Shown piece by piece: positions 1 to 7,522 of a stretch of 64,000 nucleotides of DNA. The notes below the pieces were generated by a model that was given only the letters and a program-made list of their open reading frames with translations, did no database searches and was not told where the DNA came from. The stretch's first letter is position 1. The number at the start of each line of letters is the position of its first letter. A program made the translations under genes and the position numbers. The stretch is from NCBI GenBank assembly GCA_965279125.1, contig CBDIHL010000039.1, positions 1 through 64,000 of the forward strand, written 5' to 3'. The stretch comes from Dinoroseobacter sp965279125 (GTDB lineage Bacteria > Pseudomonadota > Alphaproteobacteria > Rhodobacterales > Rhodobacteraceae).

Positions 1-1
1 C

Positions 2-622
2 GGCCCGCGCTTCTTCCGCAACGGCTGGAACATCTTTGACTTCATCATTGTCGGCATCTCACTAACGCCGGGCGCACAAACGCTGTCGGTGCTGCGCGCG
101 CTCAGGATCTTGCGCCTGTTGCGCGTCATCTCGGCCGCGCCAAGCCTGCAACGCGTGGTCGAAGGCTTCATTACAGCACTTCCGGGTATGGGCAGCGTGT
201 TCTTGCTGATGGCGATGATCTTCTACATCGGCGCAGTGATGGCGACGAAACTGTTCGGGGGCGGCTGCGTTGTCGGCGTGATCGAGGCCTGTACCGAGCA
301 GCGCAATGCGGACATGGTGCTGTGGTTCGGGTCGCTCGGCAAATCCGCCTATTCGCTGTTCCAGATCATGACGCTGGAGAGCTGGTCGATGGGCATCGTC
401 CGCCCGGTGATGGAGGTCTACCCCTACGCCTGGGCCTTCTTCGTGCCGTTCATCATGATGACGACCTTCGCGGTGGTGAACTTGCTGGTGGGTTTGATCG
501 TGAACTCCATGCAGGACGCCCACGGCGCGGAAGAGAACCAGAAGACCGAAGCCTACCGCGACGAGGTGATGGAGCGTCTCAAGGAAATCGAGAAGCGTTT
601 GAGTGTCACAGAGAAGTCATAG
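2..622 (+). CDS. Voltage-gated sodium-channel-type ion transporter, 5'-truncated
   Basis: Inner-membrane voltage-gated cation channel of the bacterial NaChBac/NavAb type. The gene enters from the left edge, so only the C-terminal part is present (about 206 residues). It starts in S3 (NIFDFIIVGIS), followed by an S4 voltage sensor with regularly spaced arginines (LRALRILRLLRVIS). S5 and the pore loop follow. The selectivity filter TLESWSM is the sodium-selective motif of NavAb-like channels. S6 (AFFVPFIMMTTFAVVNLLVG) leads into an acidic, helical C-terminal tail that usually forms a tetrameric coiled coil. The filter makes the family call firm. Its link to phototrophy, if any, is unknown. Confidence 0.93.
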   Translation, partial: GPRFFRNGWNIFDFIIVGISLTPGAQTLSVLRALRILRLLRVISAAPSLQRVVEGFITALPGMGSVFLLMAMIFYIGAVMATKLFGGGCVVGVIEACTEQRNADMVLWFGSLGKSAYSLFQIMTLESWSMGIVRPVMEVYPYAWAFFVPFIMMTTFAVVNLLVGLIVNSMQDAHGAEENQKTEAYRDEVMERLKEIEKRLSVTEKS

Positions 623-682
623 GCGCTGGGCGTTTTTTCTGTCAGAGTGCCGCAAAATAATAAAACCGACCGAGGCAGTCAG

Positions 683-1174
683 ATGCAGTTTACACGCCGG
701 GTGATGATGGTGGGGCTTGCCGCCTTCGCCGCAGCTTGTTCCAAATTCAAGACCTATGACGGGCCGCAGGTGACGCGGATCGTGGTGATGAAATCCGAGT
801 TGAAGATGCATTTGCTGCATGGAGACGAGGTTCTGGAAAGCTTCGATATCAGCCTTGGCTTCGCGCCCGCAGGCCATAAGCAATTCGAAGGCGACGGTAA
901 GACGCCTGAGGGGCGCTATTACATCGACCGTCGCAATCCCAACAGCGCGTTCCATCTGTCGCTTGGCATCTCGTATCCGAACGACGCGGATCGTGCCTTT
1001 GCCGCGTCTATGGGCAAAAGCCCCGGTGGCGACATCTTCATCCACGGGCAGAAAAGCTGGGCCGATCGTGGAGACGGCAATTGGACCATTGGCTGCATTG
1101 CCGTGACGAACCGCGAGATGGAGCAGATCTATGCGATGGTCGGCAAAGGTGTTCCGATTGATATCTTTGCGTAA
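683..1174 (+). CDS. L,D-transpeptidase (YkuD-fold) lipoprotein
   Basis: A 163-residue protein of the L,D-transpeptidase family, which forms 3-3 peptidoglycan cross-links or anchors proteins to the wall in the periplasm. The N-terminus is a signal peptide with a lipobox (LAAFAAAC), so it is probably a lipoprotein. The YkuD catalytic region is complete: HG near the end of the domain and TIGCIAV, with the nucleophilic cysteine in S/T-x-GC. I chose ATG 683 because it begins directly at the signal peptide; an upstream in-frame GTG at 647 would add a polar leader. It converges on the CAP lipoprotein gene with three bases between the stop codons. Confidence 0.85.
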   Translation: MQFTRRVMMVGLAAFAAACSKFKTYDGPQVTRIVVMKSELKMHLLHGDEVLESFDISLGFAPAGHKQFEGDGKTPEGRYYIDRRNPNSAFHLSLGISYPNDADRAFAASMGKSPGGDIFIHGQKSWADRGDGNWTIGCIAVTNREMEQIYAMVGKGVPIDIFA

Positions 1175-1177
1175 CGC

Positions 1178-1708
1178 CTAGCTCTGGATTTGAGCGCGTC
1201 CCAGCGGTGAGCCGGTGTTGAGCACCCACCACAAACGGCCGTTTTCTTCCTGGAACCACGCGAATCCCATATCGGTGGATTCGGGGTCCAGTAGGACCGT
1301 GCGCGAACCGGGCTCTTCCATCCAAGCCGCAAGCGTCTCAAGTTCGGTCTCGAATGTTTCCGACAGAACCTCTCCCTTGAATTGGCCGAGATAGCCGGCA
1401 CGCGTGACCCGTTGCAAAGGCGACGATCCGTCTGATCCGAAATGCCAAGGCCGGTTCTGGATCGACATATCGCGCGCGTGGGTGGCGGCGGCGGCGGTCA
1501 GTTCGGCATTCAGCGCCAGCGGCGGCGCGCCAGCGGCTTGCCTAAGCGCATTTACGCCGTCGAGCATCCGAAACTTGACCCGCGCCTCGTCCCCAATGCG
1601 GTACACGCGAGGCAAAGGTTTGCCATCCGGGCCAAGCGTGGGGGGCGGAGGGGTACAGGCTGCAACACCCAAAGCCATGATTCCAAGGCCAAAAGTCCGT
1701 CTAAGCAT
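1178..1708 (-). CDS. CAP/SCP-domain lipoprotein
   Basis: A 176-residue secreted protein with an N-terminal lipoprotein signal (MALGVAACT), a short proline-rich linker and a CAP (cysteine-rich secretory protein/SCP) domain. Family features seen are the early helix LDGVNALRQAAGAPPLALN, the AATHARDM histidine helix, and the late FAWFQEENGRLWWVLNTG strand pair. Bacterial CAP proteins are mostly uncharacterised; envelope roles are assumed. It lies between two L,D-transpeptidase-type genes, which fits a cell-wall neighbourhood, but function is not established from sequence. Confidence 0.8.
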   Translation of the reverse strand: MLRRTFGLGIMALGVAACTPPPPTLGPDGKPLPRVYRIGDEARVKFRMLDGVNALRQAAGAPPLALNAELTAAAATHARDMSIQNRPWHFGSDGSSPLQRVTRAGYLGQFKGEVLSETFETELETLAAWMEEPGSRTVLLDPESTDMGFAWFQEENGRLWWVLNTGSPLGRAQIQS

Positions 1709-1878
1709 CGCAACGCCTCTCTCGCAGTGTTCTTGCTTTGCGCTGGCTTACCGGGTTTGGGGGTGTTTTTGAAAGGGAAACCTCGCCTTACGGGCCTGAC
1801 ATTCGTTTGAATTGCAGAAATCGGCGAATTTCTGTATGCAGTGCAGCGAAAATCGCAAATGAAGCGGAGCAGATGACT

Positions 1879-2488
1879 ATGAGTGCTTTTGATCCTAAGG
1901 CGCTATCACGACGTGCGTTGTTGGCCAGTGGGGGCCGCAGCGATGGGGGCCGGGCTTGCCAATGCGCAGACGGCCGAGGCCGTGCCGGACGAGACAGAGA
2001 TCGAGCCCGAGGTGACCTCGAGCGTTCGCCGCAATATCTCGAGCTTCCGCTCGCTGGATTGGCGACCCTATTTCGAGAACACGCGCAACGGCGCTGTGCT
2101 GGTGGATACCACCTCGCGCGCGCTGCATTTTTGGTCCGAGGACGAGAGTATCTATAAGCTATACCCGACATCGGTGCCGTTGACCGAGGATTTGACCCGT
2201 CTGGGCCGCACCCGCGTGACACAGAAAGTGGAAGGTCCAAGCTGGCGTCCGACGCCTTCGATGAAGGAGCGCAACCCAGAATGGCCGGACTTTGTCGGGC
2301 CCGGTCCGGACAATCCGCTGGGCACGCACGCGCTCTATCTCAGCTGGACGTATTACCGGATCCACGGGACGCATGACACGCGCAAAATTGGCCGTCGGTC
2401 GTCCAACGGATGCATCGGTTTGTTCAACGAGCACATCGAGGAACTCTTTGGTTTGGCTAAGGTTGGCACTCAAGTGTTGCTAATTTGA
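1879..2488 (+). CDS. Exported L,D-transpeptidase, reading frame broken by one base
   Basis: A second YkuD-family L,D-transpeptidase. The reading frame shifts by +1 at the run of five G at 1930-1934. Removing one G joins MSAFDPKALSRRALLASG to AAAMGAGLANAQ, restoring a signal peptide with a twin-arginine-like SRRALL start and giving 202 residues. The catalytic end is intact: HGTHDTRKIG, then SSNGCIGL with the active-site cysteine. ATG 1879 is preferred over ATG 1873 because the CGGAG at 1865-1869 is correctly spaced for it. As written the gene is broken; a one-base over-call is the simplest explanation because everything downstream is intact. Confidence 0.75.
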
Positions 2489-2645
2489 CGACATTGCGAC
2501 CGTGCCCTTGTGCGCCTGTTTTCCGGCCCATTGCATTTGGGATTCTATGCTGGTTTAACGAGCGCACGAGGTACAGTCTTGGGTCTGTTACTAGGTATGG
2601 TGTCACCATATGATAGGGCAGACAATTTCTTGGAGGGAATAAATC

Positions 2646-2822
2646 ATGAAAAAACTCGCTCTCGCAGCCGCTTTCTCGCTGACCGCAACTTCGGTCTTCG
2701 CTGGCGGTCTGGAAGTTCCAGTCATCGAAGCACCGGTCATCGTTGAGGACACTTCGTCTTCTTCGCCAATGATCGTTATCCCGCTTCTGCTGCTCGCCGT
2801 TCTGGCAGCCGCTGCTAACTAA
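2646..2822 (+). CDS. Small exported peptide of unknown function (58 aa)
   Basis: A short gene with a good ribosome site (GGAGGG at 2632-2637). The protein has a clear Sec signal peptide (MKKLALAAAFSLTATSVFA), a short valine-rich segment, a serine stretch, and a hydrophobic C-terminal helix (PMIVIPLLLLAVLAAAAN) with no charged tail. After cleavage the mature product would be about 39 residues and mostly membrane-associated. A terminator follows directly, so it is probably a monocistronic gene with its own promoter. I recognise no domain. It sits just beyond the 3' end of hemH on the opposite strand. Confidence 0.7.
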   Translation: MKKLALAAAFSLTATSVFAGGLEVPVIEAPVIVEDTSSSSPMIVIPLLLLAVLAAAAN

Positions 2823-2845
2823 GCGCTGGAATAACTATCGGAAAG

Positions 2846-2874
2846 GGCGGTTGTCGCGAGACAGCCGCCTTTTT
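2846..2874 (+). terminator. Intrinsic terminator after the small exported peptide gene
   Basis: GGCGGTTGTC, a GCGA loop and GACAGCCGCC form a 10-bp stem with one G-T pair. It is followed immediately by TTTTT, in the expected place 24 bases after the stop codon. Confidence 0.85.
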
Positions 2875-2894
2875 CATGTCTGGAGTTCAGGAAA

Positions 2895-2990
2895 ATGCAC
2901 GACGGTGCATGATGTTCGAGACTTTTAGGACGAAAAGTCTTGAACCGAAAACTCTTCGGACGAAGAGTTTTCGGCCCCGAAGGACTTTAG
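2895..2990. repeat. Cluster of three inverted repeats downstream of hemH
   Basis: Three palindromes lie in under 100 bases: ATGCAC/GTGCAT (2895-2910), GACTTTT/AAAAGTC (2920-2939), and a perfect 13-bp repeat CCGAAAACTCTTC/GAAGAGTTTTCGG (2945-2974) around GGAC. The second and third share the core GGACGAA(A)AGT. They lie directly after the 3' end of hemH (minus strand), so the strong hairpin may terminate or protect the hemH transcript, although no clean T run follows it. Confidence 0.6.
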
Positions 2991-3001
2991 CGCCGTTTGC
3001 C

Positions 3002-4096
3002 TTAACCGCGCGGCGAGATCCAGCCGCTGAGGTTCTCTTCCACAACCTGCGCCAGCGCATCAATATGCGCGTCGTCATCGTTGAGACAGGGAATGTAGGT
3101 GAACTGCTCGCCACCAGCTTCTTCGAAGCTTTCGCGGATTTCCTCGTTGATCTCTTCAAGCGTCTCGATGCAATCGGCAGAGAACGCAGGCGCAATCACC
3201 GCGATCTTTTTCTTGCCCTGCTCGGCGAGGTTCGCAACTTCTTCGACCGTATAGGGCTGCAACCATTCCTCAGGGCCAAAACGGCTTTGGAAGGTTGTGA
3301 CAATCTCGGTGTCAGACCAGCCCAACCGCTCGCGCAGTAGCCGCGTCGTTTTCTGGCATTGGCAGTGATACGGATCGCCTTCCATCAGGTAGCGCTTGGG
3401 CACCCCGTGGTAGCTGCACACCAGCACATCGGGGCGATCCTTGATGCCCTCATAGCCGCGCTTCACGGATTGGGCGAGCGCCTCGATATACATCGGGTGG
3501 CTGTAATAGGGATCAACCGTGCGCACCGTTGGCTGCCATTTGATGTCCATGAGCGACCGAAAGAACTGATCATTCGCGGTGGCAGAGGTCGCGCCCGCGT
3601 AATGCGGATAAAGCGGGAAGAACAGGATCTTCGTGCAGCCTTGCGCGACAAGCGCGTCGACCTTCGATTTTGTCGACGGATTGCCGTAGCGCATGCAATA
3701 CTCCACCACGACATCTTCGCCAAAGCGCGAGGTCAGAACGTCCTTCATCTTGGCGGTTTGCGCCTTGGTGATCGTGGCAAGTGGGCTTTCGCCGGCCTCG
3801 TGGTTCCAGATCGACTTATAGGCAGCACCCGAGCTGAATGGCCGTTTCGTCAGAATGATCGCCTGCAACAGTGGCTGCCAGAGCCAGGGCGAATAATCGA
3901 TGACGCGGCGGTCGCTGAGAAACTCGTTCAGGTAGCGGCGCATGGACCAATAATCATAGTTGTCCGGCGTTCCCAGATTGGCGAGCAGAATGCCGACCTT
4001 GCCGAATTTCACCGGGGGGTGGTCGGCGGGCGTATGGTCGTGGGACGTCTTGGACATCATCATATTCATCAAATCGCCTTTTCCAGCCTTGCGCAT
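3002..4096 (-). CDS. hemH: Ferrochelatase
   Basis: Inserts ferrous iron into protoporphyrin IX, the last step of protoheme synthesis and the branch opposite to Mg-chelatase. 364 residues, the usual family length plus a polar histidine-containing leader of about 30 residues. Family motifs seen are VGILLANLGTPDNYDYWSMR near residue 34, FFPLYPHYAGATSATANDQ in the middle, VLVCSYHGVPKRYLMEGDPY with the catalytic histidine, and the late FQSRFGPEEWLQPYT and IAPAFSADCIETLEEI segments. The start codon immediately follows the stop of the upstream methyltransferase gene, implying co-transcription. Several ATGs at the N-terminus leave the exact start uncertain. Confidence 0.95.
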   Translation of the reverse strand: MRKAGKGDLMNMMMSKTSHDHTPADHPPVKFGKVGILLANLGTPDNYDYWSMRRYLNEFLSDRRVIDYSPWLWQPLLQAIILTKRPFSSGAAYKSIWNHEAGESPLATITKAQTAKMKDVLTSRFGEDVVVEYCMRYGNPSTKSKVDALVAQGCTKILFFPLYPHYAGATSATANDQFFRSLMDIKWQPTVRTVDPYYSHPMYIEALAQSVKRGYEGIKDRPDVLVCSYHGVPKRYLMEGDPYHCQCQKTTRLLRERLGWSDTEIVTTFQSRFGPEEWLQPYTVEEVANLAEQGKKKIAVIAPAFSADCIETLEEINEEIRESFEEAGGEQFTYIPCLNDDDAHIDALAQVVEENLSGWISPRG

Positions 4097-4945
4097 CTAG
4101 TCGAGGCCCGCGTCGTTAACAGGTTTTTGGGTGGGATCAAACTCCGTCACGCCCAGCGCATCAGCCAGTCGAGCGGTGGCCGATCCCGGCCTGAGGGGTT
4201 GTTGCTGACTGTCCGCAGGGGCCCATCCAGTCAGAAAAATAAGGTCGAAACTGGCGCGGTAGGCAGCGCTGGCTCCGGGGAAATGCGCGCCGTAGATTTC
4301 CGACGCCATAGACCAGATACGGCGCGACAGCGGTGTTGGATCACGCAAGGCCAAAGCATTTGTCTCGCCCATTGCCCTAAGGTCGCCAATTAGGGTGCGT
4401 AAATTGCGGTATTCCACTGTCTTTTGGGACATATCGGCGACCGGAAGGGCCAAGCTAGATCGTTGCAACAAAGCCCCCATCTCGCGCAGTTCCGCCATGG
4501 GTGCGACGCGCGGCGACAGGCCGCCACGCACCGCAGTCTCGGCTTGCGCCAGCGCGCTGCGGAGTTCCGTCAGGGTTTGCTCGCCAAAGCACACAGACAG
4601 AAATAGGCCATCTGGTTCCAGCGCGCGCCTGCATTGGATGATCTGCCCGACCGGATCATCGGCCCAGTGCAGCGCCATGGCGTGGATCACCAGATCATGG
4701 GCTTCGGGCGCAAGGTCCAGCACCTCGGTATCGTCCACAACCACCGCCCCCGGCACCAAATCGCCCCATAAATGCGGATGCCCGGTGACAATCGTGGGTT
4801 TTGTAAACGTTCTGTTAACCTCTTCCAGTCTTTCCTGAACCTCGATCCGGGCTTCCTCGTGCAAAAACGCCTCCGCGCCGGAACGCTGCCCGCGAATGCG
4901 GTGGGCGAGAAGCGCGGCGCGATTGGTAAGGACGGGACGTGACAT
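4097..4945 (-). CDS. SAM-dependent methyltransferase-like protein (BioC/NDUFAF5-like)
   Basis: A 282-residue protein with the shortened Rossmann methyltransferase layout of alphaproteobacterial BioC/NDUFAF5-type proteins: an N-terminal helix (VLTNRAALLAHRIRG), the acidic strand VVVDDTEVLDL, then HDLVIHAMALHWADDPVGQI and ALEPDGLFLSVCFGEQTL. The classic glycine-rich SAM loop is weak, which is common in this subfamily. Homologues in other organisms act on complex I assembly or biotin synthesis; neither can be assigned here. It is upstream of and adjacent to hemH on the same strand, and divergent from comF across 34 bases that must hold both promoters. Confidence 0.75.
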   Translation of the reverse strand: MSRPVLTNRAALLAHRIRGQRSGAEAFLHEEARIEVQERLEEVNRTFTKPTIVTGHPHLWGDLVPGAVVVDDTEVLDLAPEAHDLVIHAMALHWADDPVGQIIQCRRALEPDGLFLSVCFGEQTLTELRSALAQAETAVRGGLSPRVAPMAELREMGALLQRSSLALPVADMSQKTVEYRNLRTLIGDLRAMGETNALALRDPTPLSRRIWSMASEIYGAHFPGASAAYRASFDLIFLTGWAPADSQQQPLRPGSATARLADALGVTEFDPTQKPVNDAGLD

Positions 4946-4979
4946 GAGACCTGCGAGCGATTGGATAAGGGGCAGTTAG

Positions 4980-5711
4980 GTGACAATAGCGCTTTTGCAA
5001 AGGGCCGCAGCCCTCGTCTATCCGCCGGAATGCGTGCTCTGTCGCGCCTCCACGGGTAGCGATTTCGGTCTGTGCGTGGATTGCTTGCTGGAGACGCCGT
5101 TTTTAACAGGCCCCGTTTGCACCAAATGCGGCACGCCGGCGCTGACAGATGACGGCGAGAACATCAAAGCCTGCGACGATTGTACCGCCCTGCCGAGGCC
5201 GTGGGATCAAGCCCGCGCCGTGTTCCGCTACACTGGACAGGCGCGACGCTTGGTGTTGGCCCTGAAGCATGGCGATAGGCTCGATTTGGCGCGCGCGGCG
5301 GGGCCTTGGATGGCGCAGGTTGCGCGTCCTTTATGCAGGCAGGATACTGTTGTTGTTCCGATCCCGCTGCATCCATGGCGACAGTTCCGTCGCCGCTACA
5401 ATCAGGCCGCTGAGCTTGGACGGGCGATGGCTCGCGACCTGCACCTGCCCTTTGCGCCTGAGGCCCTTAGGCGCATGCGCCAAACTCCGTCGCTCGACCA
5501 TCGGACGCGGGATGATCGGATGAACGTAATGGTCGGGGCGATCTCGGCGCACAGCGCGGGTCTGAAAAACCGCCATATCCTCCTTGTTGATGACGTTATG
5601 ACCAGTGGGGCCACGCTTGCCGCGGCGGCGGACGCGGCCCTTGGCGCGGGGGCAAGCCGCGTGGACTGTATCGTGCTTGCGCGGGTCGAGAAGGATGACC
5701 CCGGCCTGTGA
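4980..5711 (+). CDS. comF: ComF-family amidophosphoribosyltransferase-like protein
   Basis: A 243-residue ComF-family protein. It has an N-terminal double zinc ribbon (CVLC...CVDC, then CTKC...CDDC) followed by a type-I phosphoribosyltransferase fold with the PRPP-binding motif ILLVDDVMTSGATL near residue 200. ComF proteins are linked to DNA uptake and single-strand DNA handling in competent bacteria, but in alphaproteobacteria the role is mostly unproven. The start is a GTG. It is the last housekeeping gene before the photosynthesis genes, whose first operator begins about 40 bases downstream. Confidence 0.88.
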   Translation: MTIALLQRAAALVYPPECVLCRASTGSDFGLCVDCLLETPFLTGPVCTKCGTPALTDDGENIKACDDCTALPRPWDQARAVFRYTGQARRLVLALKHGDRLDLARAAGPWMAQVARPLCRQDTVVVPIPLHPWRQFRRRYNQAAELGRAMARDLHLPFAPEALRRMRQTPSLDHRTRDDRMNVMVGAISAHSAGLKNRHILLVDDVMTSGATLAAAADAALGAGASRVDCIVLARVEKDDPGL

Positions 5712-5733
5712 CACCTCGGCAAGGTGATTGAGC

Positions 5734-5796
5734 TTGTAAACATGACATAAAATGTGTCAGGCTTGGTTTACAGTTTTCCACCTGAGTCCGTAGGAG
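5734..5796 (+). promoter_or_regulatory. crtA promoter region with PpsR/CrtJ operator (5755-5772)
   Basis: TGT-N12-ACA at 5755-5772 fits the PpsR/CrtJ operator. It is nested with a wider repeat TGTAAAC (5735-5741)/GTTTACA (5766-5772) and an inner TGACA-N7-TGTCA, so the region reads as overlapping half-sites. TAAAAT at 5748-5753 resembles a -10 box. AGGAG at 5792-5796 is the ribosome site for crtA. Confidence 0.7.
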
Positions 5797-5804
5797 TGGG
5801 TCCG

Positions 5805-6521
5805 ATTCAGACCGTCAGCCTCTCTTTCTATCGGTTCGGCTCCATCGCGCAGCGTCTTTGGGCGTTGTCGCAGATGGGCGCGGCCCGTTTCACCCTTCCC
5901 AAGACCCCCGGCATTGGGTTCTGGAAGTTATGCGGATCCGGCACCGGCGAAGGCTTCACGCCGATCCCGAATACCGGCGTTTACGCGATCCTTGCGATTT
6001 GGAACAATTTCGACACCGCGCAGGAACAGACGCAAAATGCGCCCACGTTCCAGCGCTACGCGCGCCATGCCGAGGAAAGCTGGACCGTCTATCTGACGCC
6101 AACGTCCTCGCGCGGCCACTGGTCCGGTGTTGCACCGTTTGAGGCGGAAGAAGACCAAACCCCCGGCCCCCTCGCCGCGATGACCCGCGCCACGATCAAG
6201 CCCTCGGTCGCCGCCCAGTTCTGGAAGCATGTGCCCAGCATCGAGGATGTGATCGGCGCAGACCCCAATGTCGCCTTCAAGATAGGCATTGGCGAGGTGC
6301 CTTTGCTGCATCAAGTGACCTTTTCCATCTGGCCCGACACCACGTCGATGGCCGAGTTTGCCCGCCGTGTTGGCGGTCCCCATTCGAACGCCGTGAAAGC
6401 CGTCCGCGAGGGCGACTGGTTTCGCGAAGAACTTTACGCCCGGTTCCGTATCCTTGGCGATACCGGCAGCTGGGGCGGTGTCAGCCCGCTCGACCGCCTG
6501 ACGACGAAGGAAATAGCATGA
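5805..6521 (+). CDS. crtA: Spheroidene monooxygenase
   Basis: Introduces the keto group that converts spheroidene to spheroidenone, using molecular oxygen, as in aerobically grown Rhodobacter and Roseobacter. The protein matches the CrtA family from its first residues (QTVSLSFYRFGSIAQRLWAL) through PGIGFWKLCGSGTGEGF to the C-terminal HPHSNAV-like GGPHSNAVKAVREGDWFREE segment. About 238 residues. No ATG lies at the conserved N-terminus: the residue aligned with the usual Met is encoded by ATT at 5805, eight bases after a good AGGAG. GTG 5796 overlaps that ribosome site and GTG 5754 lies in the operator. The stop overlaps the bchI start (ATGA). Confidence 0.9.
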   Translation: MQTVSLSFYRFGSIAQRLWALSQMGAARFTLPKTPGIGFWKLCGSGTGEGFTPIPNTGVYAILAIWNNFDTAQEQTQNAPTFQRYARHAEESWTVYLTPTSSRGHWSGVAPFEAEEDQTPGPLAAMTRATIKPSVAAQFWKHVPSIEDVIGADPNVAFKIGIGEVPLLHQVTFSIWPDTTSMAEFARRVGGPHSNAVKAVREGDWFREELYARFRILGDTGSWGGVSPLDRLTTKEIA

Positions 6522-7522
6522 CCCATCCGTTCCCGTTCTCCGCCATTGTTGGCCAAGACGAGATGAAGCAGGCGATGATCCTGACCGCCATCGATCCCGG
6601 TATCGGTGGGGTTCTGGTGTTCGGCGATCGGGGGACCGGCAAATCGACCTCCGTGCGCGCGCTGGCATCGCTGTTGCCGCCGATCCAAGCGGTGGCAAGC
6701 TGCCCGTGCAATTCCGCCAAGCGCGAGGATTGCCCGGACTGGGCTGCGATCCCGGACGACAGCATTGTCGAGAAGCCCACGCCCGTGATCGACCTGCCCC
6801 TTGGCGCGACCGAGGACCGCGTTGTCGGCGCTTTGGATATCGAGCGTGCTTTGACCCGTGGCGAGAAAGCGTTTGAACCTGGGCTGCTTGCCCGCGCCAA
6901 TCGCGGCTACTTGTATATCGACGAGGTGAACCTGCTGGAGGACCACATTGTTGACCTGCTTCTGGACGTGGCCGTATCCGGCGAGAACGTGATCGAGCGC
7001 GAAGGCCTGTCGATCCGTCACAAGGCGCGGTTCGTGCTGGTCGGGTCCGGCAACCCGGAGGAGGGCGAATTGCGTCCCCAACTGCTTGACCGGTTCGGCC
7101 TGAGTGTGGAGGTCGCAAGCCCCACCGATATCGACCAACGGATCGAAGTGATCCGCCGCCGCGATGCCTATGACACCAACTACGACGCGTTCATGCCGCC
7201 GTGGCAGCTTGAAGATGCCGCCTTGCGCAACCGTATCCTTGCCGCGCGTGAGACCTTGAAGACCATTGAAACACCCGAGAGTGCGTTGCGCGACTGCGCG
7301 CAGCTTTGCGTAACGCTCGGGGCCGATGGTTTGCGCGGCGAGTTGACCTTGCTGCGCGCGGCGCGGGCCGTTGCCGCCTATGCAGGGGCGACTGAGGTTG
7401 GGCGTGATCACATTCGCCAGATCGCCGCGTCCTCCTTGCGTCACCGTCTGCGTCGTGACCCCTTGGACGAGGCTGGATCCGGGACGCGCGTGGAACGGGC
7501 GGTTGCTGAAGTCCTCGCGTGA
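6518..7522 (+). CDS. bchI: Magnesium chelatase ATPase subunit I
   Basis: AAA+ ATPase that, with BchD, drives insertion of Mg into protoporphyrin IX on BchH, the committed step to bacteriochlorophyll. 334 residues, normal length. Walker A GDRGTGKS is at residues 36-43, Walker B LYIDE at 132-136, and the sensor/arginine-finger region includes GSGNPEEGELRPQLLDRFG. The gene overlaps crtA upstream and bchD downstream by four bases, so crtA-bchI-bchD-bchO is translationally coupled. Confidence 0.98.
   Translation: MTHPFPFSAIVGQDEMKQAMILTAIDPGIGGVLVFGDRGTGKSTSVRALASLLPPIQAVASCPCNSAKREDCPDWAAIPDDSIVEKPTPVIDLPLGATEDRVVGALDIERALTRGEKAFEPGLLARANRGYLYIDEVNLLEDHIVDLLLDVAVSGENVIEREGLSIRHKARFVLVGSGNPEEGELRPQLLDRFGLSVEVASPTDIDQRIEVIRRRDAYDTNYDAFMPPWQLEDAALRNRILAARETLKTIETPESALRDCAQLCVTLGADGLRGELTLLRAARAVAAYAGATEVGRDHIRQIAASSLRHRLRRDPLDEAGSGTRVERAVAEVLA

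Noticed and set aside
2510..2746. A 78-codon plus-strand ORF overlapping the 58-residue exported peptide gene
   Set aside because: It reads through the ribosome site and signal peptide of the better-supported gene in another frame and has no coding features.
5928..7118. A 396-codon minus-strand frame opposite crtA and bchI
   Set aside because: Crosses two confirmed plus-strand genes that overlap by four bases; no coding signature of its own.
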